64,000 bases of DNA, taken from the NCBI GenBank assembly GCA_021234155.1, contig JAJEKV010000285.1, positions 248,001 through 312,000 of the forward strand, read 5' to 3'. A program made the translations under genes and the position numbers. Origin of the DNA: Isoetes taiwanensis. Lineage: Eukaryota > Streptophyta > Lycopodiopsida > Isoetales > Isoetaceae. Below the pieces are notes generated by a model. It was not told where the DNA came from, searched no databases, and worked only from the letters and a program-made list of their open reading frames with translations. How positions within the stretch are numbered: position 1 is the first letter of the stretch; every line of letters begins with the position of its first letter. This document shows, piece by piece, positions 11,261 to 20,051 of the stretch.

Positions 11261-11927
11261 CGTGATTTCGGTTACTCGAAATCATAGCACTGACCAAACC
11301 CTAACTCGTAGTTCGGTAGCTAGGAGGGAGTTTAAGCTAGTGTGATTGTTTAGCTCCTTGATGTTTGGTTTTGTGCTAGGTTAATGTAATAGATTGCAAG
11401 TTCTTAAGAGATTTAGGGCGACTGGAGGACCCAAGTTTGGAAGGGCTATAACTTTCTGTAGGTAGCTCGGATGAAGGCGGAAATGGCTCCAATGGATCGG
11501 GCACCTCCCAAATACCCTAGAGGGCACGTCTCCCGAGGGCGGAATGTCAACAGCAGGCCGAAAAGTCAAAAGGGGCGCTGCTGTCGTCCGAGGCATTTAT
11601 CTCAAAGAGTTAGGAGCGTATAACTTCGCGCCTATATCTGATCCAGCGTATTTTTATCTGGCGTTTTTTTTTTTTTAAAATTTGAAATTGTTTTCGAAAA
11701 AAGTTAAAAGTTAAATTTAAAATTGTGTCACTTTTTCAAAAGTGTGTTTCTTTGGACGACTTCCTACCGCCATAGCCGTCGGACCTGAGCTCCATTTTCG
11801 CCATAGCCGACCTCCCCTGACACCTCGCAACCACCCTAAACCCTTAGCGCCTTTGCCTACCCGCTAGCGCCACCCATTCAAGCTTGAGCGCCCTACTTCT
11901 TCCCTTGTGCTATCCGTCGCCAGTACT
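11261..11927 (+). other. leader between primer site and unknown ORF
   Basis: No supported gene. It holds a 15-T run near 11666-11680 followed by an A/T-rich stretch. It corresponds to the untranslated leader of the LTR element. Confidence 0.5.
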
Positions 11928-12980
11928 ATGATGTCGCGCTTTAAGCTCACTGTAGACCTAAAGAAGGCAACTATCTTCCAGCTGTTTAGTGTCCTAGTGG
12001 ACTATCTTTCGGAGGAGAACCCTATGATTGACACTGTTCTAGACATTCTTGTGACTCATTTTACTGAAGGCCGTAGAATCCCTTACCCCATTTTCCATTT
12101 CAACGACCGTTTCCTCATGAAGCTAAATGCTGCAAACCAACCCTACACCCTTGTAGAGCAGCCTGATCAAGCTTGGGCCCTTGTCAAGTTTTACCCACTA
12201 GCCAGCGAGGACGAAGATCCCGCGGAGCTTATCCGGACAGAGGCCCAACGGATTCAGCACCTTGCTAGGGTAGAAGACCTTCAACAAATAGCTAGTGCCC
12301 TACCCGAGGAGCGGGCTAGCCAATTCTATTACCTTGGTAAAGGCCATGTACTTATGTACAGAGACCATTACACTCTCCCCACTTTCTTTTGGAACGAAGA
12401 ATTGTATGCCTTTGTTTTTGAAAATGTTCCCCCTACCTTTACACAAGACCGCATGGACCTTGTGCAAGCGGACATGCGAGCTCGTCCGGCCCGGTACCAC
12501 ACGGAGATTGCCCGGCGGGTACAAGTGCGCTTGGACAAGGAAGCCCGGAATGCTGAGAGGAAGAGGCTCCGTAAGGAAGAGGAAGATGCCCAAAACCAGC
12601 AGGGCGGGGACCAGCAGGTGGATCAGCAGGGTGACCAGCAAGTTGACCAGCAGGTTGATCAGCAGGGGGATCAGAATGTTGACCAGCAGGTTGATCAAAA
12701 TGCTGATCAAAATGTGGATCAACATGTAGATCAGGGCGGAGCCCGGAATAGGAAGAATACGGAGTGGGCTAATAGGAAGAGGAAGAATACAAAACCCGTA
12801 AAGGGAGGTGTGGATTATAAGACCCGATTGCAGAGGGATGGCACCATTGCCAAGAAAACATCGGCTCAGCGACGCGAGCAGATAGTTCAGCGGGCAAAGC
12901 ATCCGACAACCGGCGGGAAATCCATCCCAATATTGAAGCAAACCATCAAGCCCTGCTCAGTTATTATAATAAAAAACTAG
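11928..12980 (+). CDS. unrecognised protein with Q/D/V repeat tail, in an LTR element
   Basis: An uninterrupted reading frame from ATG ATG (11928) gives about 351 residues. It lies 0.67 kb downstream of a primer binding site, where gag is expected. Residues 1-190 look globular (IPYPIFHFNDRFLMKL, LPTFFWNEELYAFVFENVP). A charged, probably helical segment follows (KEARNAERKRLRKEEEDA), then at about 12597-12735 an irregular repeat of DQQVDQQ/DQNVDQ units, then a basic tail (RKNTEWANRKRKNTK). I see no zinc knuckle, protease or RT, and no pol follows before 13.1 kb. It may be a divergent Gag of a non-autonomous element or a captured gene. Function unknown. The intact frame suggests recent selection or a young insertion. 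Confidence 0.55.
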   Translation: MMSRFKLTVDLKKATIFQLFSVLVDYLSEENPMIDTVLDILVTHFTEGRRIPYPIFHFNDRFLMKLNAANQPYTLVEQPDQAWALVKFYPLASEDEDPAELIRTEAQRIQHLARVEDLQQIASALPEERASQFYYLGKGHVLMYRDHYTLPTFFWNEELYAFVFENVPPTFTQDRMDLVQADMRARPARYHTEIARRVQVRLDKEARNAERKRLRKEEEDAQNQQGGDQQVDQQGDQQVDQQVDQQGDQNVDQQVDQNADQNVDQHVDQGGARNRKNTEWANRKRKNTKPVKGGVDYKTRLQRDGTIAKKTSAQRREQIVQRAKHPTTGGKSIPILKQTIKPCSVIIIKN

Positions 12981-15240
12981 AAAAGTTGGAAACTTGCAAA
13001 TTTGTTATATATCCATATTTGTTCTCAAATGGATCTTGGTATCGATAAATAAATACAATTGCATGTTATAATTAAGAAAAGTTGTATATGGTTCTAGAAA
13101 AACCAAACCCCCCCCAAACCACCCAAATGCATCCAGCAGCGCATGAATACACTTATCCAAAAATCCCCCAGCACTACACTTGAAAAAAGAGGGAGGGGAA
13201 GTTCAAACTCATCACAGGGAAAAAATTCAACTCCACACATTTCTCATTGTGGTCAAAACATCTACGAACTTTCAACTTATGCCCTGCAACGCTAGGCATC
13301 GTTACTAGTACCCTAAGATTGTTGAGGAAGCAATTTAAGCAGTTCTCATGAAACTGGAACAAATGGAACTAGTATTGTCAAATGTTGAATTATACATCTT
13401 AAAGTTTATCATTTATCCTTGTGCTAAGTGTGAATGCACTATTTTTATGCAATATACATTCCCACCCTATTATGTTATTGTGTTCTCACTATAAGCTAGG
13501 GTTTCTAAGCAAGCAATTCAATGCAATCCTTATGAAAATAAAACAAAAGGTAGAAGGGGAAATGAAAAATGATAATCCAACATTCTTATTCATACAAGAA
13601 ATTTATCGTGGCGGCCTTAGCCACCGCGAACATTTCTCTTTCCTATGAAACGAGTATTGGGAACACGAGTAAGTAAGTAGCTGATTGTGAACATTCATTT
13701 GAGCAACATGAGAAGCATGTTGATAGGTACTCAATCACGATTTCATATACAACCCAATATACGTTTACGTCAATAATACTTCGACTATGCACCCAAACCT
13801 GCACTTCAAATTCTCAGGCATCTTCCTTTACCTAGAATCACTTATAGTTTCACTAATAAGTTAATAACGAAATTTTATCGACAATTCAAATGCCCCTATA
13901 TAATATTCTTAACTCCCACATATTATATTGTTATTCTTACTTATTATCGTTTAACAAAATTCCAAACTCCAAATCGGGTTGGTTGATCTTCTTAGGTCTT
14001 GGTAGAATAGCCGCAAAAAAGGAGACGTTCAGCCTCCAATTTCCACACCTTCAGCCTAGCAAAGACCCTTTCACAGCAAATCGGCTCTCGTGGCCTAGAT
14101 TCCGACTAGTTCTGTAGGCTATTTTGCTGTGGCATCATCGATCTGCAGACTTAATCTGGCCCAACAAAGGTATACTATTTTTTTTTTATCTCAAGCTCAA
14201 GTATGGCAAAATTCACCATTCCCAAGCCCAAGTATGGCAAAATCAGAAATTCCCTCAGGCAAATTGACTTGTTTCAGGTCATCTCAGGGATTTGATTCTG
14301 GCTTGGACGAATTTCGTATGGCAGATCTGAAGTTTTGCCACAGTCTTTAATCAGAAGAGCAGAAGAAGACTAGAAGAGCAGACCGTTTTCTCCAATATAA
14401 AATTCCCATGCTTTTTCTACCAAAGACATGGATTTCCAATCCTTTTTCTCAGAAGGGGGTTTAATATCTTCAGCCTCTGTTTCAGAACCCTTTCTTCGTC
14501 TTCTTCCTACAACTAATCTGGCTTCTAAAGCTTCCAGATCTGCTTCAGAGGTTTCAGATATGCCACTACCCTTATCCTCTGTATTTTGTTCTGGTGCCCT
14601 AATAGTTAATCTTCTTGTTGCATCAAATGAGATTTTGAAAAGAAAAAAATATGCACCTTTACAGGAGCTGTGGATAGTTCCAGATGCTCTGACATGAGCC
14701 GTGCTTTTGGATTTGAAAGTGATGTTAGAAGACTAGTAAAGACCGGCCATGGTCGCCATAGCTGAGTTCCTTAAATTAAGTCACAAGAAAACGTAAAAAT
14801 TTAAGAAACTCTACTGGATGCTAAGTAAAAACTTAGTTTTAGGGTAATGCCAAGCAAAATGCCTAGAAGATGAGAATGTATTTTTCCGGCGGATTGGCTT
14901 TGATAAAATTTATTCGAAAAGATGTAGCAAGAATAGATGCATTACTTACCGGATCGAGCTATTGTTACGTCTACCAGTTCTTTATGGATAGGCTTCATGT
15001 TGCTAAACTAAAGCCCAACGCTCCTAGTTTTTGAGCAGATAAGCCCCAAAGTAAGCTCCATTGAAGAAGCTTGGATGCTCGCGGCCCTCTTTTGTGGCAA
15101 GGCACAGAGAAGTGGCACAAAGATCTAGCGGCTGGCTAGCCGTCACAGATTGCTTGAAGAGCAAGAAAGGGGAAGGTCGTGCAAGAATTTTGGGATTTTT
15201 TAAATTTTTGTTATTTTTCAAAGTACACGTGTTGTGCTCA
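12981..15240. other. AT-rich spacer, no gene seen
   Basis: Only short, unrecognised open stretches are present. No 3' LTR or polypurine tract matching the element on the left was found. At 13598-13640 a GTGGCGGCCTTAGCCACCGC near-palindrome follows ACAAGAAATTTAT. A diverged version of the same phrase occurs at about 22819-22862, so this may be the end of a dispersed repeat. Confidence 0.4.
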
Positions 15241-15241
15241 G

Positions 15242-15269
15242 TTTTTTTTTTTTTTTTTTTTTTTTTTTG
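15242..15269 (+). repeat. poly-T run (about 28 bp)
   Basis: A single uninterrupted T tract. On the minus strand it is a poly-A tail, so it could mark the 3' end of a minus-strand retroposed sequence extending to the right. No such gene was recognised. Confidence 0.6.
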
Positions 15270-15609
15270 AGACGGAAATATTAGCCTCAAACAAAAAATG
15301 AGTGTGCTTTATATATGTTGTGATACGCCATTAAATTGTCTTCTTAGTACCTACATGATGATGGAAATTAAATCATTACCAAACACATTGTAAATCCACC
15401 ATTACTACTTAATAAAGTAACCTGAGTTCATTATAAACCTAGCATTTAAATTTACATCGTATTTGCATACTCTTTATACGTGCACCGTGACTATTTGAAC
15501 TATGGAGCTCATGACCATAGATACATACAATTTCTCCATATTTTAATCTTTTTCAAAGTAATCAAAAGTGTTTTTCACTAGTTGCATCTGAAGGGCTTGA
15601 ATTTAGGAA

Positions 15610-15790
15610 TTTCTGTATACAAGAATGTCCCTGTAGGGGACATTTCGGCGTGGAAGCCACGCCAATGCGCGTCAGCGCGGAGGCGTGGAAGCTGCGTGTC
15701 GCGCGTTGGCGTGGAGGCGGGGAAGCCATGCCGACGTGCGTCAGTGCGGAGGCGTGGCTGACACGCCAGAATGTCCCCTAAAGGGACATT
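15610..15790. repeat. GC-rich cassette bounded by AATGTCCC/GGGACATT palindromes
   Basis: Between AATGTCCCTGTAGGGGACAT (about 15626) and AATGTCCCCTAAAGGGACAT (about 15770) lies a G+C-rich stretch built from repeated GCGTGGAAGC, GCGTCAGYGCGGAGGCGTGG phrases. The left side also has TATACAAGAATGTC, which recurs at about 18299. It abuts the inverted-repeat element starting at 15797. Confidence 0.5.
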
Positions 15791-15796
15791 GTTGCA

Positions 15797-15823
15797 ACGT
15801 AAAGTTTTGTTAGGGTTCATTCT
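15797..15823 (+). repeat. left terminal inverted repeat
   Basis: It contains ACGTAAAG at the outer end and TTAGGGTTCATTCT at the inner end. It matches 26 of 27 bases of the reverse complement of 18455-18481. Confidence 0.75.
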
Positions 15824-16347
15824 AGCGGCTCCGACGATGGCGATGGCGCCCTGCTCCGATTGTGGCGCCCTACTCCAGCTCCTGCAATGGCGCCCTTCTT
15901 CTGCTTCTTCGATGGCTCCAGCGATGGCTTTCTTTTGAAGCTTTTTTGCTTTCTTTTGAAGCTTTTTTTTTCTTCGCAGCAGTTCTTCTCCGGCCATGGC
16001 TATGGCGCCATGAAGGCGATGGATCATTTTGCAGGTTAAGATGAGGCGATGTAGCTTGATGTAGGCGGCTTTTGCATTAGTTGTAGAAAAAGATGATCTT
16101 GTTGTCATCTATTTATCTTCTGGCTTTCTGAAGCACCAGCTATGGCTATGGCGCTTTGAAGGCGCTGGAGACTTTAGATAAGCTTTCTTGGTAAGATTAC
16201 AGCATTCTTTGTTTTTTTTTAAGCTTTGTGATGTTAATGCTTTCTTTTTTTACAGATGCAGGTGTACGGATAGTGGCGAAAGAATTGTTTGAAGGTAACA
16301 ATGACATCATCTTCATAAACACGAAGAGGCATCCAAAATTGTTCTTC

Positions 16348-17372
16348 TTAGTACCTATCCATGCTCACGTCATATTGCTTTGAAAGTCTCTCATTATATT
16401 CCACAAACTCCTTTCTGCCCCTATCTGAAAATCTCCTACCTTCAGACCTTCTAACTCTTCCTGGCCTCTAATTACGAATCTGGATACACAGTAAAACATA
16501 ATCCTCTTTTGCAGACCAATGGAATGCTGTATTCCATGGTCGACATCAGATAGAAGGGCTTGCTCATTTGCAAAAGAAATTTCATCTACTTTTTTTCTTT
16601 TCTTACAAATCCCTGGTGTCATCCGTGACCTTCTCATTGCAGCAACACATGCAAGCCTTGCTCTCGTGAACACAGCACTATATTTAATATGGAATGGAAA
16701 TTCTTCCACACCAGTTTCTGCAATCCTGCGCTCCTGCTGCCGTCGAATCATCACTCCAAATCTTCTAAACAAATCTTGAAGTCTGAAAAAAGAAATGTCA
16801 GAATTATATAAGCAACTGAATTAATTGACCAGAATAATACAACTAAATTAATTGACCAGAATGCAAAGGAAATTGAATTAAATATTTTTTACTTACGTTT
16901 CAGATGGGAACATCGATCCATCTAGCTTGACAACTTGAAGCATGAACAACTCCAACATGTCTGCGAACTCCTTTAAAGGCAATTCTTCAACTTTCTTATC
17001 AGTAGCAATCTTTGAATGGACTCTCCAACTGTCAAAACGCCTCCTTGCCCACTGAATTTTTGCCTCAGACTTGCTAATCCCTCCGCTATGAACTTCTTGC
17101 AACAAATCATTATCTAATTCCAGAAAAGGAACTGCTGGTGCTTTCCCCGAATTCTCCTTCTCACTTTCACATGGAACAAGCACACTTAGATGCCCATTAC
17201 ATTCAGCTTCTTCGAGATATTTGGTAATTGCCTCCTCACAAAACTCATCTTCAAAGCTACCATCTTCATCCTGCGGGTTAGTTATATCACACAGAGTGGA
17301 AATTTTTGAACTACCACCAGCTTGAGATATATGCAGATCAAAGCTTGGCTTAAAACGTTGACTCGAATCCAT
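16348..17372 (-). pseudogene. Crypton/DUF3504-like tyrosine recombinase, truncated
   Basis: Two exons are supported. Exon 1 runs 17372 to 16897 (start MDSSQRFKPSFD) and ends at a GTAAGT donor. A 114-bp intron ends TTTTTTCAG, and exon 2 runs from 16782. The phase joins cleanly. The protein has an acidic N-terminus, then an N-terminal core-binding type region (WARRRFDSW, LPLKEFADMLELFML, VVKLDGSMFPSETLQDLFRR), then KKRKKVDEISFANEQALL, then RFVIRGQEELEGLKVGDF, whose Arg (codon 16467-16469, residue about 264) fits the first catalytic Arg of the family. A frameshift near 16430 moves the reading frame; a SK-containing strand follows before a stop at 16348. The later catalytic HxxR and Tyr are not found. 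The family cuts and rejoins DNA through a phosphotyrosine. Family assignment is from memory of conserved spacing, not from a search. Confidence 0.65.
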
Positions 17373-18187
17373 GCCTGCAAGCCTCCAGGCAGCATGCTCA
17401 GAAACTCCAAATAACACATAACAGAATCCAGCTAGTAGATAGAATTCCATCATCCAACCTCCAGAATCTTCCAGTACCATATTTTTCCTGTATAAGAAAA
17501 AAAAAACACGCATAAGAACCCTAAAGATCACAAATGACAACGAAAAATAAACATGCAGTAACTTAAAATGTTCTAAATCTACTAAAAAACTAGCATGCAG
17601 ACACTAAAATCTACAATAACTCAATCTTTATACCTTGTATTCCAGAATGTTCCCTAGGTGTTGTCTTCCCACGAATCTTCGGCAAGAAATACAACTAAAA
17701 ATCGCGACTTGAATCGGTTTGATCCGCCATAGCGGATAAAATCTCGGTTAAAAGACTTGCATGCAGACGCCATTCTTCAAAAAAAAACTTGCATGCAGAC
17801 CCCTTTTACCTTCGATCTTCAAAATCTTCGGTATTCTTACAAATCTTCGACAAGATTCCACATCAGACCTGCAAGAAAAACAAAATAACAAGTTATTAAC
17901 AAACCTTTTTGGCCGGAATACACATTGCAGTAAGCATGAGCATAAACTCACCAAAAAACTTGAAGAAACTTCAAAAAAACTACCAAAAACTTCTGGAATA
18001 CTCCCAAAAATGCTGGCGCCAGCCAAAAAATGCAAGCAAGAATGTTTTAGACGGGCGTCGGCGCCGGCTCGAAAAAATCGCGCCCGCGGGTTCGTCTTCC
18101 GGCCAAAGCGGAGGTAACCAAAAAAGGAAAAACGAGAGTTCAGCCGTTGGTGTGGCCCCAGCGAGGATGACGCGTAAGTGTCATCCC

Positions 18188-18292
18188 GTAAAATAATGTC
18201 CCTTTATTCGACGTGCGGAGGTGTCAAGCGGGGCTCGGCCCGGCAGCGGCGTCGCCCTGTTTCCACCTCCAGAATGTCGAGTAAAGGGACAT
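18188..18292. repeat. right GC-rich cassette with AATGTCCC and GGGACATT
   Basis: AATGTCCCTTTATTCGAC (about 18195) and GTCGAGTAAAGGGACATT (about 18275-18292) are inverted copies flanking a 65-bp G+C-rich core. CCAGAATGTC-x4-AAAGGGACATT here is a direct repeat of the motif at 15765-15790. The pairing suggests both cassettes belong to one structure. Confidence 0.5.
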
Positions 18293-18454
18293 TCCCTTAT
18301 ACAAGAATGTCAGATAAAAACTTACAGAATGCTAAGTAAAACTAAAACAAGAAAGCAGTATGCAAGTAAACTTCAGAATACATGTAAAAACTTAGAATGC
18401 AAGCGAAGGAAAAAAAAATATGACACGTGGCGGCAGCTCATTGGTGGATTGGCC

Positions 18455-18481
18455 AGAATGAACCCTAACCAAACTTTACGT
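18455..18481 (-). repeat. right terminal inverted repeat
   Basis: Inverted partner of 15797-15823, starting AGAATGAACCCTAA. Because of this, minus- and plus-strand open stretches at the two ends share the same peptide RMNPN-TLR. This is a side effect of the repeat and not a conserved protein. Confidence 0.75.
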
Positions 18482-18712
18482 CATGCCAAAAGGCGTAAAA
18501 TTATTTTGCCTATCCGTGGACAATTAAAGGAAGCAGACCGTAAAATTCAAGCATTGTTCATGGAACTAGAATGCAAGACAAACCAGGCTCCAGTGCTCAA
18601 CGCGTCGCCTGTTTCCTATCCCAGCCAGGACCAGGAATGTCCCGACATTCCTTTCTCTGAAAATTTGAGAAGTCTCGATGCAGTTTGTCTTGTGGTGTTC
18701 AGTTTGTCTTGT

Positions 18713-19385
18713 CGTAAACGTCCGCAAAGCGGAATTTTCGTGTTTTTTATGTCTTTCTTTAAAACAAGAAACCGGCCTGGTGGGGAGCCCAGGCGGCGCC
18801 GCCAGAGCTCTGGAGGATCTCAAAGTAATGCCAAGAGCTCACGGAACTTCGGTTCCACGATATCCCTTTTCATTTTTTTCGCCGTCATGAGCGAGCCACG
18901 GTCATTCTTGGGATCGTCTCTATTTTTTCATAAGGTTGCAAGATCTTTGCAAGGTAGAGGGATTACACACAGGCCAAGGCCGTTAGCGAGGGCAACATCT
19001 TTGCGAGGCGTAAACGGTCGGCGGTCGAAGATCTCAAAGAATAGGTGCAAGTTTCGATTCTTTTGCCACGAAAGATTTTGAGAGATTTAGAGAAGCCTGC
19101 AAGGTTCAAGTTCTTGAGGCGGGGCAAGATCTTTTCTTGGGATCTACTCAACTAGGTTAGGGTTACATTTGGATTTGAGCATGCACCCGGCGACAAACTA
19201 CTGCAATACCGCCAAGAATCTCCATCCAAGCTTCCTTCAAAGCTGCAAATACTCGAGACTACCGACTGCCTTTTGGCAAATCGACTCCGGAACTCAGGGC
19301 GTCCGCGAAAGCGAGGGGCCAGAACTTGCCATAGACTTAATTTTTTTGCCACGTAGCAAAAAATTCCGCCTTGCGGACATTTACG
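18713..19385. mobile_element. MITE-like element with 28-bp inverted ends
   Basis: 18713-18740 (CGTAAACGTCCGCAAAGCGG and onward) is repeated inverted at 19357-19385 with about three differences. The 673-bp interval holds no recognisable transposase, which fits a non-autonomous DNA transposon. No clear target-site duplication is seen. A CAGTTTGTCTTGT phrase is tandemly doubled just left of the element. Confidence 0.5.
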
Positions 19386-19391
19386 TGGCGC

Positions 19392-19512
19392 AACCGCAAT
19401 GGCTCGGGGGTTTCCTGAAATAAACCCCTGGCGGGCGCCTTCTTCGGCTGCCGCCGCTTCATGGCGGCCGCCAGGGGGTTTATTTCAGGAAACCCCCTCC
19501 CCATTGCGGTTT
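19392..19512. repeat. long hairpin (about 43-45 bp arms)
   Basis: The left arm 19392-19434 (AACCGCAATGGCTCGGGGGT onward) pairs with the right arm 19468-19512 (ending CCATTGCGGTT) with only a few mismatches and one base of slippage. The 33-nt G+C-rich loop is near CTTCTTCGGCTGCCGC. It could be a foldback element or, if transcribed, a small-RNA precursor. Neither is shown. Confidence 0.7.
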
Positions 19513-19664
19513 CCTCCATCGTAATGCGTTCAGTTTTGTGCTTTCTTCCCTGGAGCTCCATCAAGCCAATCAAATCCCTAGTATCCAACTCCACGTAAAA
19601 ATTCTTTCTTGGCGAATTTTAGGTTATATGGATAAAACTCTGGCAATTTGGATGGCTTAGGGTT

Positions 19665-19896
19665 ATACAAATAGAACAAGGCAACTTGAAGTTTAGACAC
19701 CGTTTATTATAAATGATTAGAGGACGATCATACAAATAGAACAAGGCAACTTGAAATTTAGACACCGTTTATTATAAATAATTAGAGGACGATCATTGTC
19801 CAGTGTAGATTTAATTGCGGAGATAGCATGTCTTATATAAATGATTAGAGGACGATCATTGTCCAGTGTAGATTTAATTGCGGAGATAGCATGTCT
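19665..19896. repeat. two adjoining tandem duplications (65 and 63 bp units)
   Basis: A 65-bp unit beginning ATACAAATAGAACAAGGC is repeated at 19665 and 19730. A 63-bp unit beginning TATAAAT-ATTAGAGGACG is repeated at 19773 and 19836. The two repeats overlap in the TTAGAGGACGATCAT phrase, so they likely arose by successive slippage. Confidence 0.8.
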
Positions 19897-20051
19897 TGCA
19901 ATTTTTTTAACCAAATGGCAATAGTTTCCATTTCACATATAAGCAGTTTCTTTTGTTCTCAGTTGTCAAGATGACTTCAAAAAGAGAAGTCAGATCAAGT
20001 AGTATTAATCGTATGTAGCATATGCAAGCGACAGAGTAAGATTGTCCACTC

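Larger units (their letters stand above)
15797..18481 (-). mobile_element. 2.7 kb inverted-repeat element with a tyrosine-recombinase-like gene
   Basis: A 27-bp sequence at 15797-15823 is repeated in inverted orientation at 18455-18481 with one mismatch. The 2685-bp interval holds a spliced minus-strand gene resembling a Crypton/DUF3504 tyrosine recombinase, with its 5' end near 17372, plus upstream sequence that may hold untranslated exons. Flanks show only CA on both sides, so no convincing target-site duplication is seen. Classical Cryptons lack terminal inverted repeats, so either the repeats belong to another element that captured the gene, or this is an unusual arrangement. Confidence 0.55.

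Noticed and set aside
12300-12941. 213-codon minus-strand frame opposite the unknown ORF
   Set aside because: Leucine/isoleucine-rich antisense shadow of the DQQVDQ repeat on the plus strand.
13890-14697. Several 70-90 codon plus-strand frames as genes
   Set aside because: No recognisable domain, no splice context and biased serine/leucine composition of AT-rich spacer.
15578-16108. 176-codon minus-strand open frame
   Set aside because: It runs through the GC-rich cassette, the inverted repeat and a lysine-rich simple stretch; its peptide reflects those repeats and matches no family I know.
18221-19081. 286-codon plus-strand open frame
   Set aside because: It spans the terminal inverted repeat and the MITE start, has low-complexity composition and no domain, and starts without support.
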